Positions 9,362 to 18,602 of a stretch of DNA of 36,616 nt are shown here, piece after piece. Each line of letters begins with the position of its first letter. Position 1 is the first letter of the stretch. Source of the DNA: Rhodoferax sp. (lineage in GTDB: Bacteria; Pseudomonadota; Gammaproteobacteria; Burkholderiales; Burkholderiaceae_C); NCBI RefSeq assembly GCF_025354435.1, contig NZ_JANXMU010000001.1, forward strand, positions 1 to 36,616, read 5' to 3'. The notes under the pieces are model-generated. The model was given only the letters and a program-made list of their open reading frames with translations, did no database searches and was not told the origin of the DNA. The position numbers were made by a program, and so were the translations under genes.

Positions 9362-9964
9362 ATGATCGACTTTATCTACCTTGCCTCCCAAAGCCCGCGC
9401 CGTAGCCAGTTGCTGGACCAACTGGGTGTGCTCCACGAACTGCTTTTACCGGGCCCCGAAGAAGACAGTGAGGGTTTGGAGGTTGCTATCAAAAATGAAG
9501 CGCCTGCTGTATATGTGAAGCGCGTGACCGGCCTAAAGCTCGATGCAGCGTTGGCGCGGATGCAACAGCGCGGCCTGCCCGTTGCGCCGATCTTGTGCTC
9601 GGACACCACGGTCGCGTTGGGTCGACAGATTTACGGCAAACCCGAGAACGCCCAGGATGCCGTGCGCATGCTGAGCGAACTGGCCGGCACCCAGCACCGG
9701 GTGCTGACGGCGGTGGCGCTGCAGCATGGCCGCAAGCGGCTGCAAGCCCTGAGCGATTCACGGGTGACATTTGCACCACTGACAGCGGCGCAGATCACAA
9801 CCTATGTGGCATCGGGCGAGCCGCTGGGTAAAGCCGGTGCCTATGCCGTGCAGGGCAGGGCGGCAGGGTTTATCTCGCAGATCCGTGGCAGCTATTCGGG
9901 CATCATGGGCTTGCCCATGTTTGAGACGGCACAACTGCTGCGCGCACTGGGCTTCAAGCTTTGA
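9362..9964 (+). CDS. maf: Maf-like nucleotide pyrophosphatase
   Basis: Maf/YhdE house-cleaning enzyme that hydrolyses noncanonical or excess nucleoside triphosphates. The 200-residue protein has the amino-terminal LASQSPRRSQLLDQLG, the catalytic CSDTTVALG segment, and KAGAYAVQGRAAGFI with SYSGIMGLPMFET near the end. ATG 9362 follows the upstream terminator by about 30 bases. A patch of unusual codons at 9481-9520 resembles the dispersed palindromic repeat, yet the peptide EAPAVYVKRVTGLK keeps family residues. The stop overlaps the region just before rng, suggesting co-transcription. Confidence 0.94.
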   Translation: MIDFIYLASQSPRRSQLLDQLGVLHELLLPGPEEDSEGLEVAIKNEAPAVYVKRVTGLKLDAALARMQQRGLPVAPILCSDTTVALGRQIYGKPENAQDAVRMLSELAGTQHRVLTAVALQHGRKRLQALSDSRVTFAPLTAAQITTYVASGEPLGKAGAYAVQGRAAGFISQIRGSYSGIMGLPMFETAQLLRALGFKL

Positions 9965-9975
9965 CAACACCCCCC

Positions 9976-11463
9976 ATGCAACAAGACATTCTCATCAATT
10001 GGTCGCCCCAGGAAACCCGCGTGGCGGTGGTAGAGCACGGCTCGGTACAGGAGCTGCACGTAGAGCGCACTCTGGAGCGTGGCATGGTGGGCAACGTCTA
10101 CCTGGGCAAGGTGGTGCGGGTGCTACCGGGCATGCAGTCCACGTTTATCGACATCGGGTTGGAGCGGGCGGCGTTTTTGCACGTGGCCGACCTGGCCAAT
10201 GGCTTTGTAGGCCATAAAGCGGCGGAACCCGATGCCAAGGTGGTCCCTGTGGTGCCGATTGAACGCCAGGTGTTCGAAGGCCAGGCTTTGATGGTGCAGG
10301 TCATCAAGGACCCGATTGGCACCAAGGGTGCGCGCTTGTCGGCCCAGATCAGTATTGCAGGCCGTTTGCTGGTGTTTTTGCCGCAGGACGACCATGTGGG
10401 CGTATCGCAAAAAATTCCCCTGACCCAGCGAGAAGACTTGCGCAAGCGTTTGCAAACCCTGGTGGGCGATGCCGCTACCGGCGGTGGCGGCGGTTTTATC
10501 CTGCGCACCAATGGCGAGGATGCGACAGATACCGAATTGGCCGAGGACATAGCCTATTTGCGCAAAGCCTGGGCGCGCATCAAAAGCGCTTCGGTACGCC
10601 TGCCGTCCACATCGTTGCTGCACCAAGATCTGAACCTGCTGCAGCGGGTGTTGCGTGACTTGGTGGGCGAGCAAACCCAGACCATCCGGCTCGATTCCCG
10701 GGAGCAGTTCGATATGCTGCAGGCGTTCGGCAAGGAGTTCATGCCTGCGGCGGTAGAGAAGCTGCAGCACTACAAGGGCGAGCGGCCGATTTTTGATCTA
10801 TTCTCTATCGACGAAGAGGTGGCCAAGGCGCTGGGGCGGCGGGTTGAGCTGAAGTCGGGCGGCTACCTGATCGTCGATCAGACCGAAGCCCTCACCACGG
10901 TAGATGTGAACACCGGCGCGTTCGTCGGTGCCCGCAATTTCGACGACACCATTTTCAAAACCAACCTGGAAGCCACCCAGGCCATCGCCCGGCAACTGCG
11001 CCTGCGCAACCTGGGTGGTATTGTCATCGTGGACTTCATCGACATGGTGCGGGAGGACCACCGCGACACCGTGCTGGCCGAGTTCCGCAAGCAATTAGGG
11101 CGTGACCGAGTCAAAACCACTGCTGGTGGCTTTTCGGCTTTGGGGCTGGTAGAGATGACCCGCAAGCGCACCCGCGAGTCGCTGGCGCACATGCTGTGCG
11201 AGCCCTGTGTCGTGTGCAGCGGCAAAGGCACGGTCAAAACCGCCCGCAGCGTGACCTATGACATCTTGCGAGAGATCCTGCGCGAAGCCCGCCAGTTCAA
11301 CCCGCGCGAGTTCCGTATCGTAGCCTCGCCCAAGGTGATTGAGCTGTTTCTGGACGAAGAAAGCCAGCATTTGGCGGGCTTGAGCGACTTTATCGGCAAG
11401 CCGATTTCGCTGCAGAGCGAAGGTGCTATGGGGCAAGAGCAGTACGACATCGTGCTGCTTTAG
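9976..11463 (+). CDS. rng: Ribonuclease G
   Basis: Endoribonuclease of the RNase E/G family, involved in 16S rRNA 5'-end maturation and mRNA decay. ATG 9976 gives 495 residues starting MQQDILINWSPQETRVAVVE, matching RNase G; an upstream TTG at 9961 is possible but less family-like. An S1 RNA-binding domain spans about residues 35-125. Catalytic DNase I-like segments VDVNTGAFVG and GGIVIVDFIDM carry the metal-binding Asp residues, and the Zn-link motif CEPCVVCSGKG is intact. There is no long RNase E-type tail, so it is RNase G rather than E. Confidence 0.95.
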   Translation: MQQDILINWSPQETRVAVVEHGSVQELHVERTLERGMVGNVYLGKVVRVLPGMQSTFIDIGLERAAFLHVADLANGFVGHKAAEPDAKVVPVVPIERQVFEGQALMVQVIKDPIGTKGARLSAQISIAGRLLVFLPQDDHVGVSQKIPLTQREDLRKRLQTLVGDAATGGGGGFILRTNGEDATDTELAEDIAYLRKAWARIKSASVRLPSTSLLHQDLNLLQRVLRDLVGEQTQTIRLDSREQFDMLQAFGKEFMPAAVEKLQHYKGERPIFDLFSIDEEVAKALGRRVELKSGGYLIVDQTEALTTVDVNTGAFVGARNFDDTIFKTNLEATQAIARQLRLRNLGGIVIVDFIDMVREDHRDTVLAEFRKQLGRDRVKTTAGGFSALGLVEMTRKRTRESLAHMLCEPCVVCSGKGTVKTARSVTYDILREILREARQFNPREFRIVASPKVIELFLDEESQHLAGLSDFIGKPISLQSEGAMGQEQYDIVLL

Positions 11464-11482
11464 GGCGAGTCTTAGAACGTTC

Positions 11483-12307
11483 TTAAATCCAGCGGAACTG
11501 GCCGCTTTCGCGCAGCCCATGGATGGTCATGGCGTGGGCGGCCAACTCTTCTTGCCGCCATTGCTTTTGCTGGGCGACCCGCTGCGATTTGGCCAGTTTG
11601 CGGGCCAGCCAGCTTTGGTTGAGTAGCTTGTAGTTGTAGCGATAGCCCAGCCCGTCTTTGGCGGACAAGCCGCGCTCCTGCTTCATTGCGGTCTGGGTCA
11701 CCGAGCCGTAATGGTGTAACCATGATGCGCCCGTGATACCTACCGGAATCTTCGCTTTTTCCAACTCGTGGAAAAACAGTGTGTCTTCATAACCCAGCAG
11801 CTTGGGCACGGGCTGGAAGTAGCCCACGTCCATCCACACCGATTTGTGCACCGCCAGGCACACCGCGTGGCGGCCGCCGATGCGCGCCGTATTGGCCATT
11901 TTTTTTGAAGCCATGGAGCTGAAGTCTTCAAAGTCGTAATCCAGCATGCCTTCGATCAGCGCCGGTGAAATGACCTTCAGGCCCCGCTGCTCGGCCACGC
12001 CGATCAGCGACTCGATCCACTGGGCGCTTACCAGCACATCGTTGTTCATCACGATGGTCCATTCGGCCTGCAAGGCCAGTGCGCCCTGGTTCCAAGCGAC
12101 ACCGCAGCCCAGATTGGCATCGTTGTAAATGCGCCCACCCACGGGCACGGTGAGCAGGTACTCGCGGGTGGCATCTTTGGAGCCGTTGTCCACCACAATC
12201 AGCCGCGATAAGTCCATGCCGTGGCGCACCATGCTGTCTATGCATTGGCGGGTGTATTCCACCTGGTTGTAGCAGGCAAAGGTAAGGGCGTAGCGTGCAG
12301 GATTCAT
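11483..12307 (-). CDS. Family 2 glycosyltransferase
   Basis: 274-residue GT-A glycosyltransferase, probably cytoplasmic and acting on LPS or another surface glycan. The start MNPARYALTFACYNQVEY, LIVVDNGSKDATREYL, DANLGCGVAWNQG and the metal-site MNNDVLVS are typical of GT2 enzymes of the rhamnosyltransferase-like group. It is convergent with rng; only a short AGAACGTTCT palindrome lies between them. The start is one base from the stop of the O-antigen ligase gene on the same strand, so the two are an operon. The sugar and acceptor cannot be inferred. Confidence 0.88.
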   Translation of the reverse strand: MNPARYALTFACYNQVEYTRQCIDSMVRHGMDLSRLIVVDNGSKDATREYLLTVPVGGRIYNDANLGCGVAWNQGALALQAEWTIVMNNDVLVSAQWIESLIGVAEQRGLKVISPALIEGMLDYDFEDFSSMASKKMANTARIGGRHAVCLAVHKSVWMDVGYFQPVPKLLGYEDTLFFHELEKAKIPVGITGASWLHHYGSVTQTAMKQERGLSAKDGLGYRYNYKLLNQSWLARKLAKSQRVAQQKQWRQEELAAHAMTIHGLRESGQFRWI

Positions 12308-12308
12308 A

Positions 12309-13619
12309 TCAAACCGGTTGTGGGCGCAGCACTTGGGCTGCCAGGGCGGACACCATCAGGGCGTAAAACGAGACGGTGTATTTCAGGTTAAAAGTTTCGG
12401 TACTCAAGCCAAAGCAAAAGACTGCCGCGGTGTAGCAAAGCCCGATTAAGCCCGCTGCCCGGATGCTGGGCACTGTGGAGGTGCTGCCTCGGTAAAACAC
12501 TACCGCAGGGACTACAAACATCAAGATGCTGGAGACCAGGCCAAAAATGCCGGAGCGCAATGCGCTCTGCATGATTTCATTGTGCACGCCGTTGTGGACC
12601 ACGGCAAATTGCAATGCTTCGGTGCTGAAAGAGGCTATTGCCGGGATGCTGGTAAGCGCAGGGTAGTGCGTATCACCATAGCCAAAAAGTGGTTGCTCCA
12701 GAAAGAGAAAGCCTGCCGCACGTAACAGCGAGATTCTTAGCCCGGTGGATGTGTCGTGGCTGCCACCGTGCAAGTATGCTATGTATTCAGTAGCGACCAG
12801 CGCAATACGGTCGCTAACGGTAGGCACTAATTTGCCTATAGCAAAGCCCAATAAGGCCAAGCCGAAAAGCAGCCAAAAAATTCTTTGAGGTTTGCGAATT
12901 TTCTGCACACATACAACCCATATAACCACCAAGACGGGAATCGCTGCCCATCCACTTCGCGAGGCTGTGCCCACACTGATCCATATGGCCATCAGGATGC
13001 CCAGGATTTTGAGGGCTTTGAGAACGAGGCTATCAGGGCCATACATGTTTAGTGTGAATAGGCAGATAAACCCTAGAAGCGTGGCGTATTGCCCAAGCGT
13101 TAATGGGTCCACTGCAACGGTGCCAAAGCGCTCGCTAGGATTATTCACGAAGTCGTAAGGATGCATCCACAGCAGGCCGCACAGGATGACCAGGGAAATC
13201 GGCGCAGACCATTCCAGCAAACGCACAAAATCAATAGGCTTGTGCAGGAGGTACACGAAAAGCAGCACTGCCAGCAAGGGGCGGCTAGGCCCATCCAGCA
13301 GGCCTACCTGCATATTTCCTCGCAGCAGTTCACCCATTAATACAGCTAAAAAAGACGATGCCAATGCGGCTATCGTCCATTGCGCGGCTTTTTGGCCCTG
13401 CAATACCGCGAAGCCACGGTCCGTATGGGCGAGTTCCCATGCCGCAATAAGGAAGAGAAAAAATACGAAAAGAATCGTCCAACTGCGCACACTAAGGAAG
13501 CACAGCGGAGCCAAAGCCAGACAAGCCACTGTCAACAAATCGGGGATACTTACTTGGGTGTTTTTGCCGTTCGATGGGTAAATTCCCTTATTGGCCAGCA
13601 GGCGGGATAACGGGGCCAT
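12309..13619 (-). CDS. O-antigen ligase / polymerase-like membrane protein
   Basis: 436-residue polytopic protein with about ten to twelve hydrophobic spans, of the Wzy/WaaL (O-antigen ligase) superfamily. These enzymes polymerise or attach undecaprenyl-linked glycans at the periplasmic face. A large periplasmic loop contains GYGDTHYPALTSI and VHNGVHNEIMQSALRSGIFG, matching the family H..HNE..Q pattern. The ATG at 13619 (MAPLSRLLANKG) is chosen; ATG 13649 (MSTRFPGAL) would add ten residues and overlap the divergent gene. No clear ribosome site distinguishes them. Ligase and polymerase cannot be separated by sequence reading. GC content is visibly lower than in flanking housekeeping genes. Confidence 0.85.
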   Translation of the reverse strand: MAPLSRLLANKGIYPSNGKNTQVSIPDLLTVACLALAPLCFLSVRSWTILFVFFLFLIAAWELAHTDRGFAVLQGQKAAQWTIAALASSFLAVLMGELLRGNMQVGLLDGPSRPLLAVLLFVYLLHKPIDFVRLLEWSAPISLVILCGLLWMHPYDFVNNPSERFGTVAVDPLTLGQYATLLGFICLFTLNMYGPDSLVLKALKILGILMAIWISVGTASRSGWAAIPVLVVIWVVCVQKIRKPQRIFWLLFGLALLGFAIGKLVPTVSDRIALVATEYIAYLHGGSHDTSTGLRISLLRAAGFLFLEQPLFGYGDTHYPALTSIPAIASFSTEALQFAVVHNGVHNEIMQSALRSGIFGLVSSILMFVVPAVVFYRGSTSTVPSIRAAGLIGLCYTAAVFCFGLSTETFNLKYTVSFYALMVSALAAQVLRPQPV

Positions 13620-13647
13620 TCGGAGGGCGCCAGGAAAGCGAGTGGAC

Positions 13648-14661
13648 ATGAACAAACAAAAAAATATGCAAAAAAGTCGGTACCAGAAAGTGCTTGTCGT
13701 GTGTCCCGGCAACGCCATGACAGCGGGTCCAGAGGCGCTGCATCAGTTGGTCGAGAGAATGAACGTGCTGGGCCAGACTGCTGCGATGGTATACCACCCG
13801 TTTAGCCAGGCCTTTGCTACTCCACCGGCTTACCAAAAGTACCGGGTACCCGTAGAGAAGTATGAAGACCGTTCGGGAGAGTTGATTTTATTTCCGGAAA
13901 TTTTTACCCAACAAGCGTTGAAGGCCCGGCATGCGCAAGCTGCTATTTGGTGGATGTCGGTCAATAACTTCACCGGTGTGCGCTACCAAAGTCCCATGCG
14001 GGACAGATTGCGATTCTTGAAAAACAAGATCAAAGGCCGTATCCCCTGGCGCGGCATCGACGCGTTGCAGGGTCTCCCGCATTTTGCCCAGAGCCACTAC
14101 GCGACGCTGTTCTTGCAAGACCATGGCATTGACGCGTTGCCCTTGTCCGACCCCATTCCTTTCTATACCGAAGCCTCGTATTTGGAAGCGCTTCCCGAAC
14201 GGTTGGCCCAGGCCCAACGCACCAACCGGATCTTTTACAACCCGCATAAAGGCGCAGCCGTGACCGCCCAACTCAAGGCGGCCTTTCCTGCTTGGGATTT
14301 CATGCCCTTGTCGGGGTTCAACCGCCAGGAACTGGCCCAGCACTTTTTGGGCGGAAAATTGTACATGGATTTTGGCCACCATCCCGGCAAAGACCGTCTG
14401 CCACGAGAGGCGGTACTGCACGGTTGCTGCGTTATCACAGGCCGCTATGGCTCCACTACCAATGATGTGGATGTGCCGATGGACCCACGCTACAAATTGG
14501 ATCCGCGCGCGCCCCATTTTTTGGCGGATTTTGAACGCGAAGTGCAGCGCATCTTCCATGCGACGGCGGAAAGTCAAAGTGACTTTGCGGCTTATAGCCG
14601 CACCATCGCAAATGAACCGGCCAATTTTGATGCGCAAATTACAGCGGCGTTCTTAACCTAG
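13648..14661 (+). CDS. Glycosyltransferase-like protein of unknown specificity
   Basis: 337 residues. I do not recognise a precise family. The start KVLVVCPGNAMTAGPEALHQ and a later IFYNPHKGAAVTAQLK plus MDFGHHPGKDRLPREAVLHG followed by CCVITGRYG look like a GT-B fold sugar transferase, whose second domain often has such a G-x-D-x-x-P-x-E-A donor-binding loop. ATG 13648 has AGGAAAG upstream; ATG 13666 is an alternative. It is divergent from the O-antigen ligase, with starts 29 bp apart, and its last nine bases overlap the convergent GT9 gene. Surrounding LPS genes support a role in surface glycan synthesis (inference). Confidence 0.7.
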   Translation: MNKQKNMQKSRYQKVLVVCPGNAMTAGPEALHQLVERMNVLGQTAAMVYHPFSQAFATPPAYQKYRVPVEKYEDRSGELILFPEIFTQQALKARHAQAAIWWMSVNNFTGVRYQSPMRDRLRFLKNKIKGRIPWRGIDALQGLPHFAQSHYATLFLQDHGIDALPLSDPIPFYTEASYLEALPERLAQAQRTNRIFYNPHKGAAVTAQLKAAFPAWDFMPLSGFNRQELAQHFLGGKLYMDFGHHPGKDRLPREAVLHGCCVITGRYGSTTNDVDVPMDPRYKLDPRAPHFLADFEREVQRIFHATAESQSDFAAYSRTIANEPANFDAQITAAFLT

Positions 14662-15723
14662 AGTTTGTACCGTCTGGAGCACCCGGTCTGCCGACATTCC
14701 CAGCAAGCAATCGCTACGGCTTTGGTTATGGTCTTCGCATCCAGCTTTGCTGCACGGCACGCAGGGCAGGGTGCTTTGCAGTAAGGTGATGCTGTGCACG
14801 GTTTGTTTCTCTGCCCGTCCCACATACGTCTGCGTGATGTGCGGCGCATTCGGCCAGGGGCCCCAGCGCACCGGGTTGGTCGGGCCAAATATGGCCAGCA
14901 CGCGGATGCCCGAGGCCGCGGCCAAATGGGTGACCGATGTGTCTGGGCCAATGTACAAATGGGCACGCCGAAACAGGCTGACTAACTGGTTGAAATTGAG
15001 CTGGCCGCTGGTGTCTACCAGTTGGGGTGAGGGTGCCAGTCCCCGCAACTGCTGGATGCAATTCTGGTCGGATGGCCCGGCGCTACCGGTCAGCACAATT
15101 TGATGGCCTTCGGAGATCAATTGCACCAGTAGCTCGCGAAAATAGGCGATCGGCCATTGCTTGTACGGCCACATGGACGGCGTGTGTACCACGATGGCGC
15201 TGGACAGAATCAAGGCATCCAGGGGGGCTGGCAGTGCTTGTGCGGGTGGCGGCAGCACCTGGGCCGCCTGTATATCGGGCTGACACCAAGGGGCCAGTAA
15301 GGCCAGTTTCTCGGCGACCACATGGACGGTGCCGGCATCGCCTTCACTTACGACCACATGGCTCAAAATCCGCTTTTTCCACCAGTTGCTGGAGTTTTTA
15401 GCAGGAATAATGCCGCTGCGGTGTTGACTGCTGGCGGCCCAGCCGATCAGGTGAGCACGGTCGCTGGGCTGAGTTACCAAGGCTAGATCGTATCGCTTCC
15501 AGATGGTTTTCAGCACGGCCAAGGTGTCGCGCCAGCCTTTAGCGGGCTGGGTGGCGATGAGCGCATGGATATCCGGGTTGCCCTGGAGCATGCCCAGGGT
15601 CCCTGCTAGGCCGATCACGTCGATTTCTGCATCCGGCCATTGCTGGCGAGCAGCGTGGATCAAGGGCGTGGTCAGCAGCATGTCGCCTATCTGCCGAGTC
15701 GCAACCACCAGTATTTTTTTCAT
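14653..15723 (-). CDS. Family 9 (heptosyltransferase-like) glycosyltransferase
   Basis: 356-residue GT-B enzyme of family GT9, which includes LPS heptosyltransferases. The amino end MKKILVVATRQIGDMLLTTP has the family R-x-G-D-x-L-x-T-x-P pattern. The donor site is in YIGPDTSVTHLAAASGIRVL followed by AIFGPTNP. A late Cys-rich segment (LPCVPCSKAGC) is also seen in many GT9 proteins. It lies downstream of msbA on the same strand, with 29 bp between. Whether it transfers heptose or another sugar is not decided by sequence. Confidence 0.88.
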   Translation of the reverse strand: MKKILVVATRQIGDMLLTTPLIHAARQQWPDAEIDVIGLAGTLGMLQGNPDIHALIATQPAKGWRDTLAVLKTIWKRYDLALVTQPSDRAHLIGWAASSQHRSGIIPAKNSSNWWKKRILSHVVVSEGDAGTVHVVAEKLALLAPWCQPDIQAAQVLPPPAQALPAPLDALILSSAIVVHTPSMWPYKQWPIAYFRELLVQLISEGHQIVLTGSAGPSDQNCIQQLRGLAPSPQLVDTSGQLNFNQLVSLFRRAHLYIGPDTSVTHLAAASGIRVLAIFGPTNPVRWGPWPNAPHITQTYVGRAEKQTVHSITLLQSTLPCVPCSKAGCEDHNQSRSDCLLGMSADRVLQTVQTLG

Positions 15724-15752
15724 GAAAATCTGTACACCATCTGTTGCGGTAC

Positions 15753-17525
15753 CTACGTCGTCACGGCAGGCTGTGTACCAAACTGCAACGCATGCAAACG
15801 GGCATAGAGCCCTGCCTGGGCAATGAGTTCGGCATGCGTGCCTATTTCGATGATTTCACCCTGGTCGAGCACCGCGACCCGGTCGGCGTGCTCGATGGTG
15901 GATAAGCGGTGCGCAATGATCAAGGTGGTGCGTCCGGTCATCAGGCGCTGCAGGGCTTCTTGTACCAGGCGCTCTGATTCGGTGTCCAGCGCCGATGTCG
16001 CCTCGTCCAGTATCAGGATAGGTGCATCCTTGTACAACGCGCGGGCGATGGCCAGGCGCTGGCGCTGTCCGCCAGAGAGCTCGGTGGCGTTGTGTCCTGT
16101 CATGGTGTCGATGCCTTGCGGAGCCTCGTCTAAGAACCCACCGAGGTTGGCTGCCCGCAAACAGGCTTCCACCCGCGCCCGGTCTGGCGTTTCACCTAAC
16201 GCCACATTGGCGGCCAGGGTGTCGTTGAACATGATCACATCCTGGTTGACGATGGCAAACTGGTTGCGTAAGGCTTTGAGCTGCCAATCGGCGATGTCGT
16301 GCCCGTCCAGCAAAACATGCCCGGCGCTGGCTGTGACAAACCGTGGCAGCAAATTGACCAGCGAGGTTTTGCCGGAGCCGGATGGCCCCACCAGCGCCAC
16401 CACTTCACCGGGTACTACGGTCAGCGATACCCGGTTCAGTGCCGAACGGGTTTCGTCGTCGCGGTAGCGCACGGTGACCGACTGGAATTCAATGTGGCCC
16501 TGTGCCCGCTCCACCACGAAGGTGCCACTGGGCTCCGCCGGTGTTTTCTCGATCAGGTCTAGCGCCCGCTCCATGGCAGCGAGCCCGCGGGTCACGGGGC
16601 TGGCCACGTCTGACAGCCGCTTCACTGGTGCAATCAACATCAGCATGGCGGTGATGTAGGACGCAAATTCGCCCGCCGTGACCTCGCTGGACCCTTGCAG
16701 CAAGGCTACGCAAATTACGCTGGACAGCGCAATGGCCGACATCATGTGGGTCATGGGGGTGACCGCTGCAGAGGCCGTTGCCGACTTCATATTAAGCCTG
16801 CGTAAGCCTTCGCTCAACAACTGAAAGCGCTTGCCCTGTGCGCCCTGGGCTGCATGCAAGCGCACGACCCGTTGCGCCAGCACGTTTTCTTCCACCACGT
16901 AAGCCAAGCCATCGGTAGCGCCCTGACTACTTTTGGCAATCTGGTAGAGCCTGCGCGAAAGGGTGCGGGTAACAAAGGCCACGGCCGGAAACAGTACCAC
17001 CAGAATCAGCGTCAATTCCCAGTTCAGGTACAGCAGATAGGCCACCAGAGCGACTAGGACCATGCTGTCCTTAGCCAAGCCCATGACCGAGGTAACCAGG
17101 ATTACTGCGCCGTTTTGGACTTCGTAGACGATGGTATTGGACAACGAACTGGCCGTTCGTTGGGTAAACAAGGTGCTCTGGGCATCCAACAGGCGGCTGA
17201 ACATGGATCTGCGCAGTGCGTCGAGGCCATCTTGGGTAATTTTGGCCATGGCGACATCTCCCAGGAAGCTGCTCAGGCCGCGCAGGCCGAATACGGCGAT
17301 CAGGGCCAGCGGCACCATCCACGGGTTCAGCGCGCCTTTTTGGAAGCCGTTGTCGAGCAAGGGTTTCAGCATGGCGGGCACCAGGGGCTCGGTGGCGGCA
17401 CCAATGATGGTGGCCATGATCACCAACATCCATGCTGAACGGCGGCCTTTGAAAAAGTAAGGCGATAACCGGGGGATGCTTTGCCTCAACAGATTGACCA
17501 AACCTTGGGATCGCTCATTTTTCAT
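15753..17525 (-). CDS. msbA: Lipid A export ATPase/permease MsbA
   Basis: 590-residue ABC exporter that flips lipid A-core across the inner membrane. The membrane domain fills residues ~1-310. The ATPase domain has Walker A GPSGSGKTS, signature LSGGQRQRLAIARALYKDAP, Walker B ILILDEATSALDT and IAHRLST. ATG 17525 (MKNERSQGLVNLLRQSIPRL) gives the normal MsbA length; the frame is open further upstream but that extension is not family-like. Its position among LPS glycosyltransferases supports MsbA rather than a generic exporter. Confidence 0.9.
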   Translation of the reverse strand: MKNERSQGLVNLLRQSIPRLSPYFFKGRRSAWMLVIMATIIGAATEPLVPAMLKPLLDNGFQKGALNPWMVPLALIAVFGLRGLSSFLGDVAMAKITQDGLDALRRSMFSRLLDAQSTLFTQRTASSLSNTIVYEVQNGAVILVTSVMGLAKDSMVLVALVAYLLYLNWELTLILVVLFPAVAFVTRTLSRRLYQIAKSSQGATDGLAYVVEENVLAQRVVRLHAAQGAQGKRFQLLSEGLRRLNMKSATASAAVTPMTHMMSAIALSSVICVALLQGSSEVTAGEFASYITAMLMLIAPVKRLSDVASPVTRGLAAMERALDLIEKTPAEPSGTFVVERAQGHIEFQSVTVRYRDDETRSALNRVSLTVVPGEVVALVGPSGSGKTSLVNLLPRFVTASAGHVLLDGHDIADWQLKALRNQFAIVNQDVIMFNDTLAANVALGETPDRARVEACLRAANLGGFLDEAPQGIDTMTGHNATELSGGQRQRLAIARALYKDAPILILDEATSALDTESERLVQEALQRLMTGRTTLIIAHRLSTIEHADRVAVLDQGEIIEIGTHAELIAQAGLYARLHALQFGTQPAVTT

Positions 17526-17744
17526 AGGGTGACTGCCTGGGCAAATGGAGGTGACAAGAATGGCAGCTTGGATCGATGACAGCGGCGTGCGGTAAAAAAG
17601 AGGTTTTTCGCCGGGTACCCGTTGACGCAGCAGGATTATCCCGCTTTTCGGCAGGCTTTCTGCCCGCCAGGAGCCCTGTGCGTGGCCGACCAGGTGCGGT
17701 AGGCCGTCTGCTATGCTTGAACGGATTCCAACCGTCAGAGTGCC

Positions 17745-18539
17745 GTGCCACAAGTGAGCCCTATTTCCGTCTACATCATTGCCTACAACGAGGCAGAGAA
17801 GGTGGCCGATGCCATCCGCAGCGTGGCTTGGGCCGACGAGGTCGTGGTGGCCGATTCGCACAGTACCGACGACACCGTTCGCATTGCCGAATCTCTGGGC
17901 GCACGGGTGGTCCAGATTCCGTTCCAGGGCTTTGGCCGGTTGCGCAACGATGCGGTGGCAGCTTGCACGCACGAGTGGGTTTTCAGCCTGGATTCAGATG
18001 AGCGATGTACTCCTGAAGCTGCGACAGAAATCCGGGCGCTGGTGGACAAGGCCGAGCACGGTGTGTACTTTGTGCCGCGGCGCAACTTCTTTCTGGGTCG
18101 CGAAATCCGCCACTCTGGTTGGTATCCCAATTATCGCCAACCCCAGCTGTTTCGCAAGTCACAAATGGGCTACGACATCAGCCCTGTGCATGAGAATTTT
18201 GAACTTACTGCCGGTGCCACTGTGGGCTACATGCAAGCAGCCATCTGGCAGTATCCGTTTAAAGACTTGGCCGAAGTGGTGGCCAAGATGAACCGCTATT
18301 CATCGCTGGGTGCTACCAAGCGGCGCCAGTCGGGTTCCAGCTACGGCAAGGCTTTGACGCATGCCATCTGGGCATTCTGGAAGCACTACCTGTTCAAGCG
18401 GGGTTTTTTAGACGGCTGGCCGGGCCTGGTGATCGCCTTGTCCTACTTTGAAGTCACCTTTTACCGCTACGCCAAGGCGGTCGAATTGGCCCACCAAGCC
18501 CAGTGGGAACAAGACTGGAAGAATGTTTTGAAACGATAG
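17745..18539 (+). CDS. WaaE/LgtF-like family 2 glycosyltransferase (LPS core)
   Basis: 264-residue GT2 enzyme resembling WaaE/KdtX/LgtF beta-1,4-glucosyltransferases of the LPS inner core. The start ISVYIIAYNEAEKVADAI, then SVAWADEVVVADSHSTDDT, is distinctive for this subgroup. FSLDSDERCTPE gives the DXD-type site, and RHSGWYPNYRQPQLFRKS is conserved. The GTG at 17745 begins MPQVSPIS; GTG at 17754 is an alternative. It is divergent from msbA, with a 219-bp gap that has a possible -10 (TATGCT) about 30 bases before the start. Confidence 0.87.
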   Translation: MPQVSPISVYIIAYNEAEKVADAIRSVAWADEVVVADSHSTDDTVRIAESLGARVVQIPFQGFGRLRNDAVAACTHEWVFSLDSDERCTPEAATEIRALVDKAEHGVYFVPRRNFFLGREIRHSGWYPNYRQPQLFRKSQMGYDISPVHENFELTAGATVGYMQAAIWQYPFKDLAEVVAKMNRYSSLGATKRRQSGSSYGKALTHAIWAFWKHYLFKRGFLDGWPGLVIALSYFEVTFYRYAKAVELAHQAQWEQDWKNVLKR

Positions 18540-18602
18540 GCAGGAACTTATCCCGCTTAAAACGAACCCATCCATCCGGCAACTTATTTATAAAAATCAT
18601 CT

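Noticed and set aside
11473-11482. AGAACGTTCT as terminator between rng and the glycosyltransferase gene
   Set aside because: A five-base-arm palindrome without loop or T tract cannot form a stable terminator.
17526-17972. Upstream extension of msbA on the minus strand
   Set aside because: It runs antisense into the WaaE-like gene and is not MsbA-like; ATG 17525 gives the family length.
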